DNA of 64,000 bases from Neisseria macacae ATCC 33926 (GTDB lineage Bacteria > Pseudomonadota > Gammaproteobacteria > Burkholderiales > Neisseriaceae). The notes beneath the pieces are model-generated. The model searched no databases and had not been told where the DNA came from. It was given only the letters and a program-made list of their open reading frames with translations. Location of the stretch: contig NZ_CP094241.1 of NCBI RefSeq assembly GCF_022749495.1, positions 1,302,001 through 1,366,000 on the forward strand, written 5' to 3'. Positions 43,561-54,793 of this stretch are shown here, in pieces. Within the stretch, counting starts at the first letter, position 1. Every line of letters begins with the position of its first letter. A program made the translations under genes and the position numbers.

Positions 43561-44043
43561 TTACAGGGCGAACTCCTCTAATTGACGTTGATGGGTTGCC
43601 GGATAAAGTGCCTTCATCAAATCATAGGGTGAAAGCGACAAATCTTTGCTTTTGGTCGTCAAACGACCTTGTTGCGGTGTCAGTTCAAGCAAACGGGCAT
43701 CAGACGCATGAATAAACTTTTCTTTTGCCTTCTGCATTTTGCGTTGTAAAACGGAAACGACGCGGCTGTACAAACTGTCTTTTTGTTTGACCTCCCGAGT
43801 GCTGGCAACCCAGCTTAAACGGGAATGGCTGTCTTCATCTTCAATCAGGAGGATACCGGTTTGCGGCTGCTTCGATTTACCCATGCAGGGAAGCCAAACA
43901 TAATAACGACCATCGAGCGTAACATATACGGCATCATGTACTTCGCAATCATCGCAACACTGGGTTGCCAAAAGAGAGCGGATGGTATGTTGGTGCAGTC
44001 TCAGAATGTCGAGAGAGACTTGCTGGAAAATATTTTCAGGCAT
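43561..44043 (-). CDS. HugZ/HutZ-like (PNPOx-fold) protein, likely iron-regulated
   Basis: 160 aa. The pattern (VYVTLDGRYYVWLPCM, GILLIEDEDSHSRLSWVAS, RLLELTPQQGRL) fits the split-barrel FMN-binding-like fold of HugZ/HutZ heme-utilisation proteins, though it is shorter than the ~250-aa HugZ and lacks their C-terminal domain. A Fur-box-like element overlaps its promoter, supporting a role in iron or heme use. Start 44043 has AGGAGAAGAAA. A CCDDC cysteine cluster (~29-33) is notable. Assignment is family-level inference. Confidence 0.5.
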   Translation of the reverse strand: MPENIFQQVSLDILRLHQHTIRSLLATQCCDDCEVHDAVYVTLDGRYYVWLPCMGKSKQPQTGILLIEDEDSHSRLSWVASTREVKQKDSLYSRVVSVLQRKMQKAKEKFIHASDARLLELTPQQGRLTTKSKDLSLSPYDLMKALYPATHQRQLEEFAL

Positions 44044-44093
44044 TTTCTTCTCCTTTCGTTCTGTAGTGCGTTGATTTCGTTTCGATGAATTGC

Positions 44094-44121
44094 ATTATAC
44101 GGATAATTTCAAAATTTGCAA
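44094..44121 (-). promoter_or_regulatory. candidate sigma70 promoter of the HugZ-like gene
   Basis: Minus strand: -35 TTGCAA (44116-44121), 16-base spacer, -10 TATAAT (44094-44099), about 50 bases before the start codon. Confidence 0.6.
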
Positions 44122-44142
44122 ATGATAATTGTTATTATTATG
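44120..44142. promoter_or_regulatory. Fur-box-like operator
   Basis: AAATGATAATTGTTATTATT resembles the Fur consensus GATAATGATAATCATTATC (repeats of NATWAT). It overlaps the -35 of the HugZ-like promoter, where Fur would repress. The surrounding sequence is A+T-rich, which weakens the match. Confidence 0.5.
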
Positions 44143-44399
44143 AAAATGTGTAATAAGATAATGATTTTTATAGAAATTAATTTTTAAAAAATTATAAAAG
44201 TTGAGTGATTTACTCGGAATTTAGAGAAAACAAGCCTTAGCGGGAATGCGAAGATAAATACGTCTGGAAAATTGTCAGCAAAATTTCTTGTCAGGCTGCA
44301 TTCACGCCCTAAGAAATATTGCATTCAAATACACGCGTCCCGATTTTTGCCGACTATACATTTTTAGCAGCCTTGCGTATGATTCAAGGCATTTTATCA

Positions 44400-45149
44400 A
44401 TGAGCGATATACAGAATATTCCTATGAGCAAACGCCAGATTATCCTTGATACCGAAACTACGGGCCTTTATGCCGAAGGCGGCGACCGCTTGGTCGAGTT
44501 TGCCGGTCTGGAAATGATCAACCGCCAGATGACCGACAACAATCTTCATTTATATATCCATCCCGAACGCGATATGCCTGAAGAGGCTGCAAAGGTGCAC
44601 GGTTTGACCATTGAGGTTTTGGAAGAGAAAAACGCGCCGCCGTTTGCCGAAGTAGGGCGGCAGATTGCTGATTTTATACGCGATGCCGAGCTGATTATTC
44701 ACAACGCCAAGTTTGACGTCGGTTTCCTGAACATGGAATTCCGCCGTATGGGGCTGCCTTCCATCGAGGAGCTTGGCTGTACCGTAACTGACACATTGGC
44801 AATGGCGCGGGAAATGTTCCCCGGTCAGAAAGCCAGTTTGGATGCTTTGTGCAACCGCCTTTCTGTCGACCGAAGCAAGCGCGTGCTGCACGGCGCATTG
44901 ATTGACTGCGAGCTTTTGGGTGAAGTTTATCTCGCCATGACGCGCCAGCAGTTTGATTTAATGGGTGGCGAAGAAAAAGAAGAAGATGAAGAAGTCAAGC
45001 CGGTTATCGTTGCCGAAACCAAGCGTCCGGCTCATTTGAAGGTTATCAAAGCCAACGCAGAGGAACTCGCCGCACACGAGCAATATCTGGACGGTTTGGG
45101 CGAAGCCTGTCTGTGGCGCAAAGCCGAAACAGCCGGAGCCGAAGCATGA
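44400..45149 (+). CDS. dnaQ: DNA polymerase III epsilon subunit, proofreading exonuclease
   Basis: 249 aa DEDD-family 3'-5' exonuclease. Exo I LDTETTGL (D17, E19), Exo II HNAKFDVGF, Exo III HGALIDCELLGEVY. A long acidic linker (EEKEEDEEVK) and C-terminal tail that binds the polymerase alpha subunit follow. Start 44400 (MSDIQNIP) has AAGG upstream; MSKRQIILD eight codons later is an alternative, and a longer upstream frame is unlikely. Its stop overlaps the ispD start (ATGA). Confidence 0.95.
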   Translation: MSDIQNIPMSKRQIILDTETTGLYAEGGDRLVEFAGLEMINRQMTDNNLHLYIHPERDMPEEAAKVHGLTIEVLEEKNAPPFAEVGRQIADFIRDAELIIHNAKFDVGFLNMEFRRMGLPSIEELGCTVTDTLAMAREMFPGQKASLDALCNRLSVDRSKRVLHGALIDCELLGEVYLAMTRQQFDLMGGEEKEEDEEVKPVIVAETKRPAHLKVIKANAEELAAHEQYLDGLGEACLWRKAETAGAEA

Positions 45150-45832
45150 CGCGCCGCCATATCGCCCTGATTCCCGCCGCCGGTGTCGGAACGCGCTTTG
45201 GGGCGAGAAAGCCCAAGCAATACGTTGAAATCAACGGAAAAACCGTGTTGCAGCATACGATAGACATTTTTGAAAACCATCCTGCCATCGATTTGATTGC
45301 CGTTATCGTATCGCCCGAAGACCAAACGTTTCAGACGACCCCTTCAAGCAAAACCCGCGTATTTCGCGTAGGCGGAGCAAGCCGTGCCGAAACGGTACGC
45401 AATGGCGTATCCGCATTGTTGGCACAAGGTCTAGCGGCTGAACAGGACAACATTCTCGTTCACGATGCTGCCCGTTGCTGCCTGCCACCCGAGGCGTTGA
45501 CCCGACTGATTGAAGAAGCGGGCGGAAAAGAGCAGGGCGGTATTTTGGCAATACCCGTTGCCGACACGCTCAAACGCGTCGACGGTAAAAACCATATCGG
45601 CGAAACCGTTTCCCGCACCGGATTGTGGCAGGCGCAAACCCCGCAGCTTTTTCAGACGGCCTTATTGCACCGAGCTCTGTCGGCAGAGGATTTGAGCGGT
45701 ATTACAGACGAAGCGTCGGCGGTGGAAAAGCTGGGCGTGCAGCCGCTGCTGGTGCAGGGCGATACGCGCAATTTGAAGCTGACGCTGCCGCAGGATGAAT
45801 TTATTGTGAGGCTGTTGTTGCAGGTCGTCTGA
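45146..45832 (+). CDS. ispD: 2-C-methyl-D-erythritol 4-phosphate cytidylyltransferase
   Basis: 228 aa. Third step of the MEP isoprenoid pathway. CTP-binding PAAGVGTRFGARKPKQY (~11-27), VHDAARC, TDEASAVE, and GDTRNLKLT close to the C-terminus. The start overlaps the dnaQ stop (ATGA). A DUS inside (45329-45340) encodes FQTTPSS and an AG-dialect copy (45650-45661) encodes FQTALL. The stop codon TGA is itself part of the DUS at 45822-45833, which begins a terminator-like hairpin. Confidence 0.95.
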   Translation: MTRRHIALIPAAGVGTRFGARKPKQYVEINGKTVLQHTIDIFENHPAIDLIAVIVSPEDQTFQTTPSSKTRVFRVGGASRAETVRNGVSALLAQGLAAEQDNILVHDAARCCLPPEALTRLIEEAGGKEQGGILAIPVADTLKRVDGKNHIGETVSRTGLWQAQTPQLFQTALLHRALSAEDLSGITDEASAVEKLGVQPLLVQGDTRNLKLTLPQDEFIVRLLLQVV

Positions 45833-45856
45833 AAACCGTTTTTCAGACGACCTGAC
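45822..45856. terminator. DUS hairpin at the ispD stop
   Basis: CAGGTCGTCTGAAAACC and GTTTTTCAGACGACCTG. The left arm contains the last two codons and the stop of ispD, the right arm lies 20 bases before ispF. Confidence 0.6.
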
Positions 45857-45875
45857 ATTGAAAAAAGGACAAAAC

Positions 45876-46355
45876 ATGAATATCCGTATCGGACAAGGCT
45901 ACGATGTCCACCAACTTGTCGAAGGCCGCGATTTGATACTCGGCGGCGTAAAGATCCCGTTTGAAAAAGGTCTGCTCGGCCATTCCGATGCCGACGCGCT
46001 GTTGCACGCGATTACCGACGCTCTACTTGGCGCAGCGGGCTTGGGCGACATCGGCAGCCATTTCCCTGATACCGCCGCCGAGTTTAAAGATGCTGATAGC
46101 CGCGTATTGTTGCGCGAAGCGTATCAAAGCGTGCAGGCTTTAGGCTGGTGCGTTGTGAACGTAGATACGACCATCATCGCGCAAAAGCCCAAACTCGCGC
46201 CGCACATTCCCTCCATGCGCGCCAACATTGCCGCCGATTTGGGCATTCAGACGACCTGTGTGAACATTAAAGGCAAAACCAACGAAAAACTCGGCTATCT
46301 GGGACGCATGGAAGCCATCGAGGCGCAGGCGGCGGTGTTGCTGGAAAAAGCGTAA
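45876..46355 (+). CDS. ispF: 2-C-methyl-D-erythritol 2,4-cyclodiphosphate synthase
   Basis: 159 aa zinc enzyme acting two steps after IspD. Metal ligands in GYDVHQL (D10, H12) and GHSDADALLHAI; IKGKTNEKLGYLGR near the end. RBS AAAAAAGGAC. An internal DUS (46246-46257) encodes IQTTC. Adjacent to ispD as in many bacteria; the pathway enzyme ispE is not here. Confidence 0.96.
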   Translation: MNIRIGQGYDVHQLVEGRDLILGGVKIPFEKGLLGHSDADALLHAITDALLGAAGLGDIGSHFPDTAAEFKDADSRVLLREAYQSVQALGWCVVNVDTTIIAQKPKLAPHIPSMRANIAADLGIQTTCVNIKGKTNEKLGYLGRMEAIEAQAAVLLEKA

Positions 46356-46424
46356 GCAGGCAAGCACAAACAGCATGAAAATGTTAACATAATCCTATTG
46401 AACAACATCCATTAAGGAGAACTC

Positions 46425-47096
46425 ATGGATACTCAAGATGAATTGAAACGCATTGCCGCCGAAAAAGCGGTGGAATTCGTACCTGAAAACGAATACATCG
46501 GTATCGGTTCCGGCTCGACCGTGAATATGTTTATCGAAGCGTTGGGCAAAAGCGGTAAAAAAATCAAAGGCGCGGTTTCGACTTCTAAAAAGTCCAGCGA
46601 ATTGATGGCGCAATACGACATTCCCGAAGTATCGCTGAATGATGTGATGGGGCTGGCTGTCTATATTGATGGCGCGGACGAAGTGAACCATATGCTGCAA
46701 ATGATTAAAGGCGGCGGCGGTGCGCATCTGAACGAGAAAGTCGTCGCCAGCGCGTCCGACAAATTCATCTGTATCGCCGACGAGAGCAAATATGTATCGC
46801 GTTTGGGCAAATTCCCGCTGCCCGTAGAAGTATTACCCGGTGCGCGTTCGCTGGTGTCGCGCAAACTTTTGGCAATGGGCGGACAACCTGAATTGCGCTT
46901 GGACTGCACCACTTTCCACGGCAACCAAATCGTCGATGTCTATGACTTGAATATCGACCGTCCGCTGACTATGGAAGATGAAATCAACCGCATCACCGGC
47001 GTTCTCGAAAACGGCATCTTCGCGCGCAACGCTGCGGATTTGTTGATCTTGGGAACAGAGCAGGGCGTCAAAGTCATCAAACCCGGACAAAGCTAA
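46425..47096 (+). CDS. rpiA: ribose-5-phosphate isomerase A
   Basis: 223 aa. Interconverts ribose 5-phosphate and ribulose 5-phosphate. Signature GIGSGSTVNMFIEAL, DGADEV, KGGGGAHLNEK and ISVED-like region with the DGAD and KGGGGA active-site loops. RBS AAGGAGAACTC. It shares a pathway with rpe at 11.7 kb. A DUS hairpin plus a Correia element follow directly. Confidence 0.97.
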   Translation: MDTQDELKRIAAEKAVEFVPENEYIGIGSGSTVNMFIEALGKSGKKIKGAVSTSKKSSELMAQYDIPEVSLNDVMGLAVYIDGADEVNHMLQMIKGGGGAHLNEKVVASASDKFICIADESKYVSRLGKFPLPVEVLPGARSLVSRKLLAMGGQPELRLDCTTFHGNQIVDVYDLNIDRPLTMEDEINRITGVLENGIFARNAADLLILGTEQGVKVIKPGQS

Positions 47097-47110
47097 GTAT
47101 CCATCAAAAC

Positions 47111-47155
47111 AAAGGTCGTCTGAAAAGCGGAAAATGGCTTTTCAGACGACCTTTA
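47111..47155. terminator. DUS hairpin after rpiA
   Basis: AAAGGTCGTCTGAAAAGC and GCTTTTCAGACGACCTTT with a ~10-base loop. The T-tract is interrupted because a Correia element begins within it. Confidence 0.75.
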
Positions 47156-47261
47156 TAGTGGATTAAATTTAAATCAGGACAAGGCGACGAAGCCGCAGAC
47201 AGTACAGATAGTACGGCAAAGGCGAGGCAACGCCGTACTGGTTTAAAGTTAATCCACTATA
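47154..47261 (-). mobile_element. Correia repeat element (short, ~108 bp), inserted at a DUS terminator
   Basis: TATAGTGGATTAAATTTAAA to AAAGTTAATCCACTATA, minus orientation (CAGGACAAGGCGACGAAGCC reads out from this end). It lacks the internal block and its first TA is the end of the DUS hairpin's T-tract. Confidence 0.92.
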
Positions 47262-47277
47262 TTTTATTTTTGAAGGC

Positions 47278-48159
47278 TTATTCGATATTTTGAACCTGCT
47301 CGCGCATTTGTTCGATCAAGACTTTCAGTTCGACCGAAGCCTGCGTGCATTCCGCCGCGATCGCTTTGCTGCCCAGCGTGTTTGCCTCGCGGTTCAATTC
47401 CTGCATCAGGAAGTCCAAGCGTTTGCCCGCGCTGCCTTTGTTTTCCGTAACGATGCGGCGGACTTCGGCGATGTGTGTGCGCAGGCGGCTGAATTCTTCG
47501 TCAACATCGGATTTTTGGATAAACAGCGCAAATTCTTGCTGCAAACGGTCGTTGTCGATATTGCTGACCGCTTCCGCCAAACGCGCGTTTACCTTGTCCA
47601 TATGCGCCTGAAGCAGGCTGGGGAACAGCTCACTCAACGCATCCACGATTTCTTCCATGTTGGCCAAACGTTGCAACAAATGTTCGCCGAGTTTTTTACC
47701 TTCGCGTTTGCGGGCGGCGGCAAATTCTTTCAAAGCCTCATCCAGCAATTCTTGCACGGTTTTTGCCAAAGCTTCGGGGTCTTCGCTTTGACCTGCCAAT
47801 ACCCCAGGAAAGCGCAACACTTCAGCGACCGTCAACTTGCCGAAACCGTGTTCCTTGCGCCAAGTTTTGTTCAAATCGGACAACTGTTTCACCAATTCTT
47901 CATTGGTTTCCAAACTCTGCCCGCCGACCGCCGCGTCCTGCAACTGAATGCGGCATTCCAGTTTGCCGCGTGCGGCTGAAGCCGCAATTTTCTCGCGCAA
48001 CGCGCCTTCCAGATAGCGCAATTCTTCAGGCATACGGAATTGGACATCCAGATAACGGTGGTTCACCGCTCGGATTTCCAAGTTCACACGCTTGCCGCCG
48101 CATTCGCCTGCGGCATTGGCAAAGCCGGTCATGCTGTGGATATGGATAGATTGAGTCAT
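47278..48159 (-). CDS. yicC: YicC-family endoribonuclease
   Basis: 293 aa, full family length. YicC N-terminal SMTGFANA...NLEIRAVNHRYLDVQFRMPEELRYLE and a DUF1732 C-terminal half (GKRLDFLMQELNREANTLGSKA) are both present. YicC is a metal-dependent RNase that promotes decay of small RNAs in E. coli. Start 48159 gives MTQSIHIHSMTGF; six extra upstream codons are possible. Correia elements lie on both sides. Confidence 0.9.
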   Translation of the reverse strand: MTQSIHIHSMTGFANAAGECGGKRVNLEIRAVNHRYLDVQFRMPEELRYLEGALREKIAASAARGKLECRIQLQDAAVGGQSLETNEELVKQLSDLNKTWRKEHGFGKLTVAEVLRFPGVLAGQSEDPEALAKTVQELLDEALKEFAAARKREGKKLGEHLLQRLANMEEIVDALSELFPSLLQAHMDKVNARLAEAVSNIDNDRLQQEFALFIQKSDVDEEFSRLRTHIAEVRRIVTENKGSAGKRLDFLMQELNREANTLGSKAIAAECTQASVELKVLIEQMREQVQNIE

Positions 48160-48253
48160 GGTTTTACTCCGTTTCAAAATACGAGTGAAAGTGGAGGGAC
48201 TATATCATATCTGGACTTTGATGACTTCAAGTATGGTGGATTGGGTTGAAAAG

Positions 48254-48411
48254 ATACAGTGGATTAACTTTAAATCAGGACAAGGCGACGAAGCCGCAGA
48301 CAGTACAGATAGTACGGAACCGATTCACTTGGTGCTTCAGCACCTTAGAGAATCGTTCTCTTTGAGCTAAGGCGAGGCAACGCCGTACTGGTTTAAAGTT
48401 AATCCACTATA
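48254..48411 (-). mobile_element. Correia repeat element (full length, ~158 bp)
   Basis: ATACAGTGGATTAACTTTAA at one end, AAAGTTAATCCACTATA at the other, with full internal block in the reverse order of the plus-oriented copies. The left tip reads ATACAG instead of TATAG, a degenerate end. Confidence 0.9.
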
Positions 48412-48449
48412 AAAGACAGCCGCAAGAAACCTGTTTGATGTTTATACAA

Positions 48450-48494
48450 AAAGGTCGTCTGAAAACCTGTATTTCAAGTTTTCAGACGACCTTT
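48450..48494. terminator. DUS hairpin downstream of the PotD-like gene
   Basis: AAAAGGTCGTCTGAAAACC and GTTTTCAGACGACCTTT. It closes the minus-strand transcript of the lipoprotein gene and the Correia region. Confidence 0.75.
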
Positions 48495-48511
48495 AATCTA
48501 TCCGTATCAAG

Positions 48512-49642
48512 TTATTTGCCCGCTTTTACGCCCTGCCATTGGCGAACCATGAATTTTAAAATGGCGGGTTGGATGGGAACCATGATGAAGCTGTTTTTCA
48601 AATCTTCGTCGCTCGGGAAAATGGTACGGTCGTCCCTGAATTCGGCTTCCATCAATTCGCGCGCGGGTTTGCTGGAAGGGGCGTAGGTGACGAAATTGCC
48701 GTTTCTCGCGGCGACTTCGGGGTCGAGGAAGTCGTTGATGTATTTGTGGGCGTTGGCGACGTTTTTCGCATCTTTCGGGATAACGAAGGAGTCCACCCAA
48801 ATTCCCACGCCTTCTTTGGGCATCATGACGCGGATTTTTTCTTTGCCGCCCGCTTCTTCGGCGCGCCGTCTGGCGATGTTCAAGTCGCCGCCGAAGCCGA
48901 TGGTGACGCAGGTATCGCCGCGCGCCAAGTCATCAATGAAGCCAGACGAAGTAAAGCGTTTGATGTTGGGACGGTTTTTCTTGAGGAGCTCGGTTGCGGC
49001 TTTGATGTCTTCGGTATCGTTGCTGTTGGGATTTTTACCCATGTAGTTCAACACCATAGGATAGATTTCCGCCGCGCTGTCCAAGTAGCTGATGCCGCAT
49101 TGTTTCAGCTTGGATGTGTATTCGGGGTTGAACACCAAATCCCATTGGTTGTCCGGCAGTTTGTCCGTGCCCAAGGCTTTTTTCACGCGCTCAGTATTGA
49201 TGGCGAAGGTGTTGGTTCCCCAATAAAACGGAACGGCGTATTCGTGGCTCGGATCGACGCCTTCCATCAGTTTCATCAATTCGGGATTGAGGTTTTTATA
49301 GTTGGGAATCAGGGATTTGTCGATTTTTTGATAAGCCCCCGCCTTAATCTGCCTTCCGACGAAGGTATTGGACGGGCCGACGATGTCGTAGCCCGATTTT
49401 CCGGTCAATACTTTACTTTCCAGCGTCTCATCGCTGTCGTACACGTCGTAAGTTACCTTGATACCGTTTTTCTTTTCAAAATCAGCAACGGTTTCGGGAT
49501 CAACGTATTCCGACCAGTTGTAAATCCTCAATACATTTTGGTTTCCCGCCTGACCCGCTTTGTCGGAGGTGTTTTTATCCGAACCTCCGCAGGCGGCGAG
49601 CATGACGGCGGCTAGGGCGATGAGGGGCAGATGTTTGGTCAT
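48512..49642 (-). CDS. potD: spermidine/putrescine-binding lipoprotein (PotD/PotF-like)
   Basis: 376 aa lipoprotein: signal MTKHLPLIALAAVMLAAC with lipobox LAAC (C18). Then a periplasmic-binding-protein fold typical of polyamine receptors: RIYNWSEYVDPETVADFEKKN, YWGTNTFAINTERV, GIWVDSFVIPKDAKN. It would deliver polyamines to a PotABC transporter, none of which is in the window; orphan substrate-binding genes are common in Neisseria. Start 49642 has AAGGA six bases before; the ATG two codons upstream sits on the RBS itself. Confidence 0.88.
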   Translation of the reverse strand: MTKHLPLIALAAVMLAACGGSDKNTSDKAGQAGNQNVLRIYNWSEYVDPETVADFEKKNGIKVTYDVYDSDETLESKVLTGKSGYDIVGPSNTFVGRQIKAGAYQKIDKSLIPNYKNLNPELMKLMEGVDPSHEYAVPFYWGTNTFAINTERVKKALGTDKLPDNQWDLVFNPEYTSKLKQCGISYLDSAAEIYPMVLNYMGKNPNSNDTEDIKAATELLKKNRPNIKRFTSSGFIDDLARGDTCVTIGFGGDLNIARRRAEEAGGKEKIRVMMPKEGVGIWVDSFVIPKDAKNVANAHKYINDFLDPEVAARNGNFVTYAPSSKPARELMEAEFRDDRTIFPSDEDLKNSFIMVPIQPAILKFMVRQWQGVKAGK

Positions 49643-49737
49643 TATCATTCCTTGCATATCAGGTGGAAGGGAAAGTAAGGGATTATAAATCAGGCACGCA
49701 CTATCTGATAGCAATTTCCATTATATTGATAGTCCGA

Positions 49738-49749
49738 AGGTCGTCTGAA
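49738..49749 (+). repeat. DNA uptake sequence, single copy
   Basis: AGGTCGTCTGAA in the potD-like/alaS divergent gap. Confidence 0.9.
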
Positions 49750-49830
49750 AGTCCCTGATTCAATAGCTAGAAACAAGGTTTTGCGGTAATATAGCACCCA
49801 TTTTCTTTTCACAATTACATACGGCCGGGA

Positions 49831-49842
49831 AGGTCGTCTGAA
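49831..49842 (+). repeat. DNA uptake sequence, single copy
   Basis: AGGTCGTCTGAA, 29 bases before alaS. Confidence 0.9.
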
Positions 49843-49870
49843 ACCTTTTTAGTAGAGACATCGAAACATC

Positions 49871-52495
<2,625 letters not shown>

Positions 52496-52565
52496 TGATA
52501 AGAAAGGCAACCTGAAAGGTTTTAGGCTGATAAGTGAAAACTGAAATATCAATTTAGGATTAAAA

Positions 52566-53561
52566 ATGAATATTCATAAATTTAATGCATTAGAGTGTAC
52601 TCAAAATAATAAAAGATTTTATATCTCTGTTATTAGTAATAATATATTAAGATCAATATGTTATGTATCTTCTCGAGAAGAGAATCCAACAGAGGGTTTT
52701 CAAAGATCTTTAAATAAAGCAAGAGCAAAAGATATTGCCGAATATATGGATAAAAGGAATGGTATTATTCCCTCTGCTTTAATTTTAAGTGCCCAAAATA
52801 ATGCTCAATTCACATTTGATGCTAAAAAATCAGAAATAACTTTTTCTGAGAAAAAAAATAGTTTTATGGTATTAGATGGCCAGCATAGATTGTATGGATT
52901 AATTCTTTCGGAGAATGAATACGATATTCCTGTAGTTATATTCAATAACTTAACTACTAGTGATGAAGTAAATTTATTTATTGATATTAATACTACTCAA
53001 AAAGGTGTTCCTACCACATTACTGTTAGATATTAAAAACTTATCTGGCAGAGAAACAAAAAAAGAAGAAAAGCAAAGACGGTTATTTGATGATTTAAATA
53101 CTGAAAGTGTACTTGCGGGGCTACTATCCCCTTCTAAAAGTCGAGTTGGAAAAATTACAAGAGTATCCTTCAATCAGGCAACTTCGGATATATTTGATAG
53201 CGGTTTTTTCAAGGATAAAGATATAGAAACTGTTTACAAAGGAGTAAAAAATTATTTAGCAGCAGTTGAAACTAATTTAGTTCGTAGTAAATCAGAAAAA
53301 GCTAAATTAACAAATTCGGTTATATTTAGAGCGTCATTTTCAATTTTTCAAGAAGTAATTAATCAGTGTTTTAAGGAGTATGGAAATCTTAAAGAAGAGT
53401 CTCTTACAAATTGTTTAGAACCGATTTCAAGAATTAATTATGATACATACACAGGAACTAGCAATGCAACATATAATCTCATTGTTGCTGACATGAAAGA
53501 TGAGTTGCATAAAAAAAATAGAGAGGAATATAACGATCTAGATAATAATGATTTATTTTAA
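52566..53561 (+). CDS. DGQHR-domain protein, DndB-like
   Basis: 331 aa. LDGQHRLYGL (~103-112) plus LFIDINTTQKGVPTTLLLD (~133-151) are the two hallmarks of the DGQHR family, best known in DndB-like proteins of phosphorothioation-related systems and other defence islands. Rest is alpha/beta with Lys-rich surface. The gene is very A+T-rich, lacks DUS and uses codons unlike alaS, so recent acquisition is likely. AGGATTAAAA precedes the ATG. The partner gene follows after 14 bases. No dndCDE genes are in the window, so function is inferred only from domain and context. Confidence 0.75.
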   Translation: MNIHKFNALECTQNNKRFYISVISNNILRSICYVSSREENPTEGFQRSLNKARAKDIAEYMDKRNGIIPSALILSAQNNAQFTFDAKKSEITFSEKKNSFMVLDGQHRLYGLILSENEYDIPVVIFNNLTTSDEVNLFIDINTTQKGVPTTLLLDIKNLSGRETKKEEKQRRLFDDLNTESVLAGLLSPSKSRVGKITRVSFNQATSDIFDSGFFKDKDIETVYKGVKNYLAAVETNLVRSKSEKAKLTNSVIFRASFSIFQEVINQCFKEYGNLKEESLTNCLEPISRINYDTYTGTSNATYNLIVADMKDELHKKNREEYNDLDNNDLF

Positions 53562-53575
53562 ATTACTCTGACATT

Positions 53576-54535
53576 ATGAAATTAAACCCTAATTTTTTTA
53601 GTACGGCCTATTTGTATGCTAGAAATAAATTTATTATCCCGCGAATAGATTATGGAGTTACTGTTAAAAAATCTAGGCACTGGAAAATAAAAGATACTTT
53701 TTCAGATAAGTTAGGAGGATTTAACTCAATAGCTAAAGATGAATTTAGCATTTTAATCAAGAAAGAATATTTTTATAAATCTATATATACAGAAGTTGAA
53801 TTCTTTTTTAGTAAAGCTAATATCCAATATTTAGAGTATCAAAATTTAGTAAGAAATAGATCATCGACGTGGGCGGTTGTTACTTTGTATTATTTTCTAT
53901 TTTTTAATTTATGTTGTTTATTAAGAATTTTTAATCAAGGTTATGTATACTTCTCATTTGCAGAAAAAGATAAAATTGATAAATTTAATCAAGTAATTAA
54001 TCCTTTGGTTGGTCCAATATCAATTGGAAATTATTTTTTTGACATTGTAAATCTAGATGATGGGTTTGGAAGTATAGAAATTAAACTAAAAAAAGTTGAT
54101 ACAACTCATAAAGTTATATGGGGGAAATTTCTTTCTGTAATTGAGATTTTAGAAAGCAAAGCTAATGATAAAGAGAAGGTTATATACTCAATTATTAAGA
54201 AATGTTTTGATGGAAATGTATTTTCTCATAGTTATCCCTCTTCATTGAGAAACGAATTAAATTATTTTGGTGAGTCAGTCTTTTATGATTTTGAAGATAG
54301 TTTAACGTGTGATCCCTTAATGGATATTAATGATAATTTTTACACCTCATTTTTAAAAATAAAATATGATAATAATCATAATAGTAAAATATCATCTATT
54401 GTTTTTTTATCATCCTATATATTTAATTTGAATAAGAATCTTTTGGAGGATTATCGCGAAAGGAGTAAATTTGGAAAAGATTTTCAAAAAGAAAGGGATA
54501 GAAATAGGCTTGTGAACTATAATATTAATTCATAG
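53576..54535 (+). CDS. unknown partner of the DGQHR protein
   Basis: 319 aa, predominantly helical and basic at both ends, very A+T-rich. A hydrophobic-aromatic helix TWAVVTLYYFLFFNLCCLLRI (about 99-118) and a later SSLRNELNYFGE recall the A..YY..F/RN-type pattern of HEPN-like helical bundles, but the match is by eye and weak. No membrane topology is clear. It is 14 bases after the DGQHR gene with no separate promoter, so a two-gene operon. The C-terminus (NKNLLEDYRERSKFGKDFQK) is charged and coiled-coil-like. Confidence 0.6.
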   Translation: MKLNPNFFSTAYLYARNKFIIPRIDYGVTVKKSRHWKIKDTFSDKLGGFNSIAKDEFSILIKKEYFYKSIYTEVEFFFSKANIQYLEYQNLVRNRSSTWAVVTLYYFLFFNLCCLLRIFNQGYVYFSFAEKDKIDKFNQVINPLVGPISIGNYFFDIVNLDDGFGSIEIKLKKVDTTHKVIWGKFLSVIEILESKANDKEKVIYSIIKKCFDGNVFSHSYPSSLRNELNYFGESVFYDFEDSLTCDPLMDINDNFYTSFLKIKYDNNHNSKISSIVFLSSYIFNLNKNLLEDYRERSKFGKDFQKERDRNRLVNYNINS

Positions 54536-54793
54536 AAGAAAAGAAGGTATGGCGCGACTTTTTTCAAACAAATGTGATTTGCGGGGCATAAATGCCCGAC
54601 CTTGTATCTTCCCCACCAGGGTAAACTCGCGATTTACCCCCACCGGTATGGCGGCATTCTGCGCCCGACCAAAGTGCCCGACACTGCAGCGTAGATAACA
54701 CCGCCATACCATCCTCCAATCACAATCCGAATGGTATCAAAGTGCGCGGCAATGCCCGCTGACACTGTATTGACAAGGAGCGCGAAGACAACC

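Larger units (their letters stand above)
44044..44399. other. regulatory gap between the HugZ-like gene and dnaQ
   Basis: 355 bases, A+T-rich in the left half with the promoter/Fur site, more ordinary composition near dnaQ. No gene seen; the dnaQ promoter is not obvious. Confidence 0.5.
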
